Shown here: one piece after another, positions 6,428-10,084 of the stretch
Numbering within the stretch: position 1 is the stretch's first letter
Layout: each line of letters begins with the position of its first letter
Assembly: GCA_029858245.1 (NCBI GenBank)
Contig: JAOUFL010000069.1
Coordinates: 1-10,084 of the forward strand
Origin: Candidatus Zixiibacteriota bacterium
GTDB taxonomy: Bacteria; Zixibacteria; MSB-5A5; RBG-16-43-9
Length of the DNA: 10,084 nt
Direction of reading: 5' to 3'
The notes under the pieces: model-generated
What the model was told of the DNA's origin: nothing
What the model saw: the letters and a program-made list of their open reading frames with translations, nothing else
Databases searched by the model: none
Position numbers and translations under genes: made by a program

Positions 6428-7021
6428 GTGAGTCATAATTCAAACAAGCAAAGAAGAAGGTCAATCAGGTTAAAAGATTATGATTATTCGCAGGCAGGCA
6501 GGTATTTTGTGACGATATGCACGCAAAATTGTGAATGTATTTTCGGAAAGGTAGTAAATGGCAATATGCGGTTGAATAAATTTGGCCGGGTTGTAGAGAC
6601 AGAATGGAGAAAGACGCCAGCCATTCGGAACACAGTTAAATTAGATGCTTTTATTGTTATGCCTAATCATTTTCACGGAATAGTTATTATAGTTGACGAT
6701 GTACCTGTAGGGGCGACCCGCCGGGTCGCCCCTACAGTAAGCCCCATCCTAAAATCCAATACCCTTGGTGCTATTATAGGTCAAATAAAATCCATTGTTA
6801 CCAAAAAAATTCATAGAATGGGATTAGGGCATTTTCGCTGGCAACGCAATTATTGGGAACATGTCATACGGAATGAGGATAAATTGTTCAAAATCAGGCA
6901 ATATATCCAGAACAACCCGCTGAAATGGCATCTGGATAGGGAAAATCCGGAAAGAATTGGCATAGATAAATTAGAAGACGAGATCTTTAGATCAAAAATA
7001 GCACACAAGGTGAATAAATGA
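6428..7021 (+). CDS. REP-associated tyrosine transposase (RAYT, TnpA_REP, IS200-like Y1/HUH)
   Basis: The start is GTG 6428, with only a weak upstream GGAG (6412-6415). The product has 197 residues, and its N-terminus RRRSIRLKDYDYSQAGRYFV is typical of the family. The HUH metal site is MPNHFHGI (H81, H83) and the likely catalytic tyrosine is Y159 in IRQYIQNNPLKW, so the enzyme looks intact. RAYTs nick and move single-stranded REP hairpins that carry a GTAG at their foot. Several GTAG-bearing palindromes occur in this window, including one inside this gene at 6705-6737, which encodes residues V94-T103 (VGATRRVAPT) without breaking the frame. The stop overlaps the SIR2 ATG by 4 bases (ATGA), suggesting translational coupling. 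The position between nurA and SIR2 suggests insertion into a pre-existing operon. Confidence 0.9.
   Translation: MSHNSNKQRRRSIRLKDYDYSQAGRYFVTICTQNCECIFGKVVNGNMRLNKFGRVVETEWRKTPAIRNTVKLDAFIVMPNHFHGIVIIVDDVPVGATRRVAPTVSPILKSNTLGAIIGQIKSIVTKKIHRMGLGHFRWQRNYWEHVIRNEDKLFKIRQYIQNNPLKWHLDRENPERIGIDKLEDEIFRSKIAHKVNK
6705..6737. repeat. REP-like palindrome inside the RAYT coding frame
   Basis: Sixteen-base arms at 6705-6720 and 6722-6737 are perfectly complementary around a single central C. The core begins GTAGGGGCGACCCG and ends CGGGTCGCCCCTAC. GTAG at 6707 and CTAC at 6732 give the RAYT recognition-type tetranucleotide on both strands. It shares the GTAGGGGC foot with the palindromes at 8174 and 9822 but has a different centre. 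It falls in the loop after the HUH motif, in frame. Confidence 0.85.
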
Positions 7022-8174
7022 TAGAAAAACAAAGAGTTTTTTTATTGGGTGCTGGTTTTTCCAAAGCAGTGGCTGATGGTCCCCTGATGAACGTAATCTG
7101 GGATTATATAGAAAAGGCACACGAGAATGAAAAGAACAGAAAAGTATCAATAATTGGAAAAAATAAAAGACTGAATTGGTTTAATAAATTAGATGATTTC
7201 ATAAAAAGATTAGAAGGAGAAACAACTCTTGGGTTTGATAAGAGTAACTTTGATGAGATTAGAGTGGGAGTAAGAGAGAATTTAGAATATCTGTTTACTA
7301 TTATTGACCTTCACTTAAGTGGACCTAAAATAAAGTTTAAGAGAAAAGGTGAAGATATCGAAGATTACCCTGCAATACCTTTAATCTTTACAAATAGAGA
7401 TGAATTAAAGGAAATAAAATATTATTTGCTCACATATCTCTATATAATATTTGAAAAACTCAAAGGGAATAATTTGGTTGATGAATTTGCAAATAAAATC
7501 ATGAATAATAAGGATGAAATTATTACATTTAATTATGATTTGGTATTAGAAAAGGCATTATGGAAAAGAGATATCTGGTCTCCACTGAATGGATATGTTG
7601 GGGTCAATAGATTTAGAAAAAAAAAGATGAAAAAGAATTGAAAAAAGCTAAGAGATATTCGAAAACAAGGATTCACAAGATGCATGGTTCTATTTGTTGG
7701 TTTACTCCAGAGTATTTAATGAACCGACCCGATTCTTTTATATCTATAGACTTAGATAATAATGAAAATTGGGGATTTCACTTTAATGGTTTAGAAAAAA
7801 TCCTTAAACGTGATCCAGTCCAACCAACAATGAAAATGGAAAGAGAAGTTAGTGAGGGATGGGGAGGTAAGCATTATCCGCCTTGGATTTTACCATCTTT
7901 TATTAAGCCTTTTCAACAGAAAGAATATTACGAAATATGGAAATCTGCACTTAGGGTTATGTCAAAAACTGATGAACTTGTTATCATCGGGTATAGTTTT
8001 AGACCAGAGGATTCTGGTGCTTACCTTTTAATTTCCTCTTTGCCAGATAGATATCACATTACGCTTGTTGACCCATATCCAGAGAATATTAAAAATAGAT
8101 TAGAGAATATTGGGTTGAAGATAAGTAAGGTTTTTAATTCACTGGATGAATATTTATCGCAGTGTGAAACTTAG
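7018..8174 (+). CDS. SIR2-like NAD-hydrolase-type protein, split by a -1 frameshift at 7617-7626
   Basis: Two overlapping frames, 7018-7641 and 7638-8174, together make one SIR2 protein. Joined by a -1 shift at the A9 run they give ~385 residues. The first part has the NAD-binding LLGAGFSKA (G11-S15) and TFNYD (N172, D174). The second part, numbered in the fused protein, has HKMHGS (H223, the likely catalytic histidine) and LVIIGYSFRPED near the end. All key motifs are therefore retained. SIR2-like proteins of this kind deplete NAD in anti-phage systems, several of them next to HerA, as here. ATG 7018 has AAGGTG at 7007-7012 and overlaps the RAYT stop. The gene is much more AT-rich than nurA or herA: hand counts give 12 G+C of 60 at 7141-7200 and 14 of 60 at 7741-7800, against 29 of 60 at 5401-5460 in nurA. 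Horizontal acquisition is likely. The frameshift may be a sequence error, a real mutation or programmed. Confidence 0.85.
7617..7626 (+). other. A9 homopolymer with A AAA AAG slippery heptamer at the SIR2 frame break
   Basis: Nine A at 7617-7625 are followed by G7626. In the upstream frame, 7620-7626 reads A AAA AAG, the classical -1 slippery heptamer also used in E. coli dnaX. A -1 slip moves the ribosome into the downstream frame, which continues DEKELKKAK into the second SIR2 half. The zero-frame stop is TGA at 7639-7641. No strong stem-loop or upstream Shine-Dalgarno-like enhancer is visible. A one-base deletion, real or from sequencing, in the A-run explains it equally well. Confidence 0.6.
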
Positions 8175-8201
8175 TAGGGGCAATTCATGAATTGCCCCTA
8201 C
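8174..8201. repeat. Perfect 28-base REP-like palindrome between SIR2 and herA
   Basis: The 14-base arm GTAGGGGCAATTCA is followed directly by its exact reverse complement TGAATTGCCCCTAC. Its first base is the last base of the SIR2 TAG stop (8172-8174). It ends 23 bases before the herA ATG. A near-identical copy lies at 9822-9849. Confidence 0.9.
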
Positions 8202-8214
8202 AACTACAACTGAT

Positions 8215-8221
8215 AGGAGAG
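8215..8221 (+). promoter_or_regulatory. Ribosome binding site that fixes the herA start at 8225
   Basis: AGGAGAG at 8215-8221 lies three bases before ATG 8225. The in-frame TTG at 8192 lies inside the REP palindrome and would add only 11 residues encoded by repeat DNA, so ATG 8225 is preferred. Confidence 0.8.
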
Positions 8222-8224
8222 AAT

Positions 8225-9790
8225 ATGGATTACAAAGGCAGGATAACCGGGAAAAGCATAACGGAGATTTATTTCCGCACTTTTTATGAGGAGGAACTGC
8301 ACCTGGGGGATATTCTTATGGCGCTGGATGAGGAGAGAGGTCTTTCTTTTTATCTGAGGATAGTGGACGTGAGTTATGGAGTGGAAGCTACAGATCCGGA
8401 TTGGGCATCACGCACTGCGGGGAATATGATGCTTCTGGACAGGCAGAATGAATCCTATAGTTTTCAGGAAAAGGAAAGAAGGCTTTTCAAGATCGGCAGA
8501 TGTGTTCCCCTGGGATATGTAAAAAACAACCAGTTCAGAAAACCCAAAACTATTCCGGAACATTTCTCCAGAGTCAGAACTCCGAATAACGAGGATTTTC
8601 TTTTTTTGAAAAGATATATGGGGGATATAGAGATCGGCCAGCTTCGTTCGGGTGAAGAGGTTCTGGATTTCAAAATCGGTGTTTCCGGGGAATTATTCCC
8701 TTATCACATAGGGATATTCGCTACCACCGGTATGGGGAAAAGCAATCTGATGAAAGTTCTGGCGGGCTCGGTTCTTGAATCCGGAAAATACGGCATGTTG
8801 ATCTTAGACCCGCATGGCGAATATTACGATGGGGGTGGCGACCCCAAACATAAAGGGCTGATCGACCATCCCCTTGCAAAGGAGAGATTGAGGGTTTATT
8901 CTTCGAGGGATTTAAAAGGCCCTTATAATCAGCTGAAGATCAGCTCCAAAGAAATCGAGATCAAAGATATTCGCCATATCTATGGATTCACCCAGCCGCA
9001 GGTTGAAGCCCTGTATGCACTGGCTCATCATTTTCGTCAAGATTGGCTGGATAGCGTAACCAAGAGCTCAATTCCCGAGCTTGTACTGAGCATATCGATC
9101 GGGAAGGGATTCTATGAGACAACAATTGGAGTTATTCAGAGAAGAGCTAAACATATATTAGACCTTCCATTTGTGCATGGTGACCCAAAAGTTACTATCA
9201 CCCAGAATATAATTAACGATTTATCCCAGGGTAAAGTTGTTCTGATTGATACCTCAAATATGTCAGACCAGGAGGAGCTTTTGATCTCGGCAGTGCTGTC
9301 GCGTGCAGTTTTCTCAAAAAACAGAGAGGCATATCAGGACCCGGGAAAATTCAAAAAAGTTATGCCAACTTTGATAGTTATGGAGGAGGCGCAGAGGGTT
9401 TTGTCTCAGAAAGGGGAATCGGATATCAATATCTTCGCTCAGGTTTCCAGAGAAGGAAGGAAATTTAAAACCGGCCTCTGTGCCATTACCCAGCAGCCAA
9501 AGCTGATAGATGAAGAGCTGTTATCCCAGTTCAACACCCTTTTCATCCTGGGACTTGCAGATGAGAGGGACAGGAATATCCTGAGGAGCTCTGCCAAGAG
9601 GGATATCTCTGATTTAGGAACGGAGATTCAGATGCTGGAGGCAGGCGAAGCTCTGATTACCTCACCCCAGGCTCCTTTTGCCATACCAGCGAAGGTTTAT
9701 CTTTACGAGGAATGGTTGAAAACAAGAAATGAAGTTTTTAAAGATAAATATGCCGTGGATATGAAAGTGGATGAGGGGTTTTTTAAATGA
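8225..9790 (+). CDS. herA: HerA-type ATPase / DNA translocase
   Basis: Starting at ATG 8225, the product has 521 residues, usual for HerA. Residues ~1-90 resemble the N-terminal HAS-barrel region. The FtsK/HerA-type RecA-like domain shows Walker A ATTGMGKSN (166-174), a LILDPHGEY strand (192-200), the Walker B/catalytic IVMEEAQRV with E387-E388, SREGRKF with candidate arginine fingers R409/R412, and ITQQP (421-425) followed by FNTLFILGL. HerA forms a hexameric ring that pumps DNA. It partners NurA in end resection and, in defence loci, SIR2 or other effectors. Both kinds of partner are encoded just upstream here, SIR2 directly adjacent and NurA further up. Its base composition resembles nurA and not SIR2 (33 G+C of 60 at 8761-8820), supporting a shared history with nurA. 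It is probably co-transcribed from upstream, with a palindrome in the 50-base gap before it. Confidence 0.92.
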   Translation: MDYKGRITGKSITEIYFRTFYEEELHLGDILMALDEERGLSFYLRIVDVSYGVEATDPDWASRTAGNMMLLDRQNESYSFQEKERRLFKIGRCVPLGYVKNNQFRKPKTIPEHFSRVRTPNNEDFLFLKRYMGDIEIGQLRSGEEVLDFKIGVSGELFPYHIGIFATTGMGKSNLMKVLAGSVLESGKYGMLILDPHGEYYDGGGDPKHKGLIDHPLAKERLRVYSSRDLKGPYNQLKISSKEIEIKDIRHIYGFTQPQVEALYALAHHFRQDWLDSVTKSSIPELVLSISIGKGFYETTIGVIQRRAKHILDLPFVHGDPKVTITQNIINDLSQGKVVLIDTSNMSDQEELLISAVLSRAVFSKNREAYQDPGKFKKVMPTLIVMEEAQRVLSQKGESDINIFAQVSREGRKFKTGLCAITQQPKLIDEELLSQFNTLFILGLADERDRNILRSSAKRDISDLGTEIQMLEAGEALITSPQAPFAIPAKVYLYEEWLKTRNEVFKDKYAVDMKVDEGFFK

Positions 9791-9791
9791 A

Positions 9792-9820
9792 GTAAGATGT
9801 GAGAGGTAAGACGTAAGACG
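9792..9820. repeat. 7-base tandem repeat (GTRAGAY) directly after the herA stop
   Basis: Four consecutive units read gtaagat, gtgagag, gtaagac and gtaagac, starting one base after the TGA at 9788-9790. The same unit appears at 1261-1291, at the stop of an unrelated gene. Confidence 0.65.
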
Positions 9821-9821
9821 G

Positions 9822-9849
9822 GTAGGGGTAATTCATGAATTGCCCCTAC
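9822..9849. repeat. 28-base REP-like palindrome after herA
   Basis: It is identical to the palindrome at 8174-8201 except for T in place of C at 9829, which leaves one imperfect pair. GTAG lies at 9822-9825 and CTAC at 9846-9849. It opens the palindrome cluster that fills the rest of the window; I see no gene in 9791-10084. Confidence 0.88.
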
Positions 9850-9862
9850 GAAAAAATCAAGA

Positions 9863-9879
9863 ACAGGCTGGAAGCCTGT
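9863..9879. repeat. REP-like hairpin, ACAGGCT family
   Basis: ACAGGCT (9863-9869) pairs with AGCCTGT (9873-9879) around GGA. On the minus strand a GTAGG lies just 5' of the hairpin (CCTAC at 9880-9884), the same foot seen on the other palindromes. TTTTC follows at 9886-9890, so it could also act weakly as the herA terminator. Confidence 0.65.
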
Positions 9880-9922
9880 CCTACCTTTTCATTACACTAT
9901 TCATCTATAAGCTATAAATAGT

Positions 9923-9940
9923 TGCTCGATATATCAAGCA
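9923..9940. repeat. REP-like hairpin, TGCTCGAT family
   Basis: TGCTCGAT (9923-9930) pairs with ATCAAGCA (9933-9940) with one mismatch. It is one of three copies in the window; the others are at 1355-1372 and 10007-10026. It and the 1355 copy share CATAAG at the 3' end. Confidence 0.6.
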
Positions 9941-9947
9941 TAAGTTT

Positions 9948-9997
9948 GTAGTGCGACCCTTCAGGGTCGTTCAAGCGAGGCTAAAGCCTCGCACTAC
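9948..9997. repeat. BIME-like double palindrome with GTAG at both outer ends
   Basis: Outer inverted repeats GTAGTGCGA (9948-9956) and TCGCACTAC (9989-9997) enclose two hairpins: CGACCC/GGGTCG (9954-9959, 9964-9969) and GCGAGGCT/AGCCTCGC (9975-9982, 9985-9992). Each hairpin thus has a GTAG foot facing outward. This is the head-to-tail inverted arrangement known for bacterial interspersed mosaic elements built from REPs and acted on by RAYTs. Confidence 0.75.
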
Positions 9998-10006
9998 GAA
10001 ATACAA

Positions 10007-10056
10007 TTGCTCGATTTATCGAGCAAGACAACAAGCCCAATAAATTGGGCAACTAC
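10007..10056. repeat. Composite TGCTCGAT + GCCCAAT palindromes, second copy
   Basis: TTGCTCGAT/ATCGAGCAA (10007-10015, 10018-10026) is perfect, and GCCCAAT/ATTGGGC (10035-10041, 10044-10050) is perfect. CTAC at 10053-10056 gives a minus-strand GTAG foot. The same pair in the same order is at 1355-1396, in a less perfect form. Confidence 0.75.
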
Positions 10057-10071
10057 AATCTGCAAACTTCA

Positions 10072-10084
10072 GCGAGGCTGAAAG
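10072..10084. repeat. Left half of another GCGAGGCT hairpin, cut by the window edge
   Basis: GCGAGGCT at 10072-10079 matches the left arm at 9975-9982. The sequence ends GAAAG, where the right arm AGCCTCGC would be expected to begin. The palindrome cluster therefore continues past the window. Confidence 0.55.

Noticed and set aside
7638..8174. A separate small gene starting with ATG or TTG near 7638
   Set aside because: Its sequence begins mid-domain of SIR2 with the catalytic histidine region and lacks an NAD-binding N-terminus. It is the second half of the frame-shifted gene.
8192..8224. herA start at TTG 8192
   Set aside because: It falls inside the REP palindrome. ATG 8225 has a proper RBS, and the added residues are repeat-encoded.
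9822..10084. Repeat cluster as a CRISPR array
   Set aside because: The repeats are palindromes of several different sequences with irregular spacing and no unique spacers of constant length, and there are no cas genes.
1..10084. tRNA, rRNA or riboswitch genes
   Set aside because: I found no cloverleaf with TTCRA-type arm, no rRNA core sequence and no recognisable riboswitch core on either strand by reading.

Overview
The window reads as an accessory-rich stretch of a bacterial chromosome from an uncultured lineage. Three secreted proteins carry modules common in candidate phyla of the FCB/Zixibacteria/WOR-3 type: two dockerin-like paired calcium-loop tails, a secreted 'GGHDMAST...GYWYG' type module, and a repetitive surface protein with a 'SPENWFEDFGEGKL' C-terminal region. 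This placement is an inference from protein style; no rRNA or other phylogenetic marker is present. All supported genes are on the + strand.

Layout. Bases 2-1264 are the 3' part of a large repetitive surface protein whose start lies outside the window. Next come a small secreted dockerin-like protein (1425-1952), a membrane-anchored HD-domain protein of HD-GYP type with a degenerate GYP loop (2121-3053), and a secreted beta-helix protein with a dockerin-like tail (3289-4554). Clear rho-independent terminators follow the last three. A lipoprotein (4844-5293) then appears to open an operon: NurA nuclease (5327-6385), REP-associated tyrosine transposase RAYT (6428-7021), SIR2-like NADase-type protein (7018-8174, interrupted by a -1 frameshift at an A9 run) and HerA ATPase/translocase (8225-9790). 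The final ~290 bases hold no gene and are packed with small palindromes and short tandem repeats.

The most interesting region is 5327-9790. NurA and HerA are established partners in DNA end processing, and SIR2 plus HerA is an established pairing in anti-phage defence. Here a visibly AT-rich SIR2 gene, preceded by a RAYT with which it shares an ATGA overlap, sits between NurA and HerA. It could be a three-part NurA-SIR2-HerA defence system, or a NurA-HerA operon invaded by a RAYT/SIR2 cargo. REP-like palindromes carrying GTAG at their foot occur inside the RAYT reading frame, at the SIR2/HerA junction and in a cluster after HerA. This is the pattern expected if the RAYT, or relatives elsewhere in the genome, mobilises them.

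A second unexplained signal is a set of short degenerate tandem repeats placed directly at or after stop codons: period 7 after the surface protein and after HerA, period 8 after NurA, and period 9 after the HD protein.
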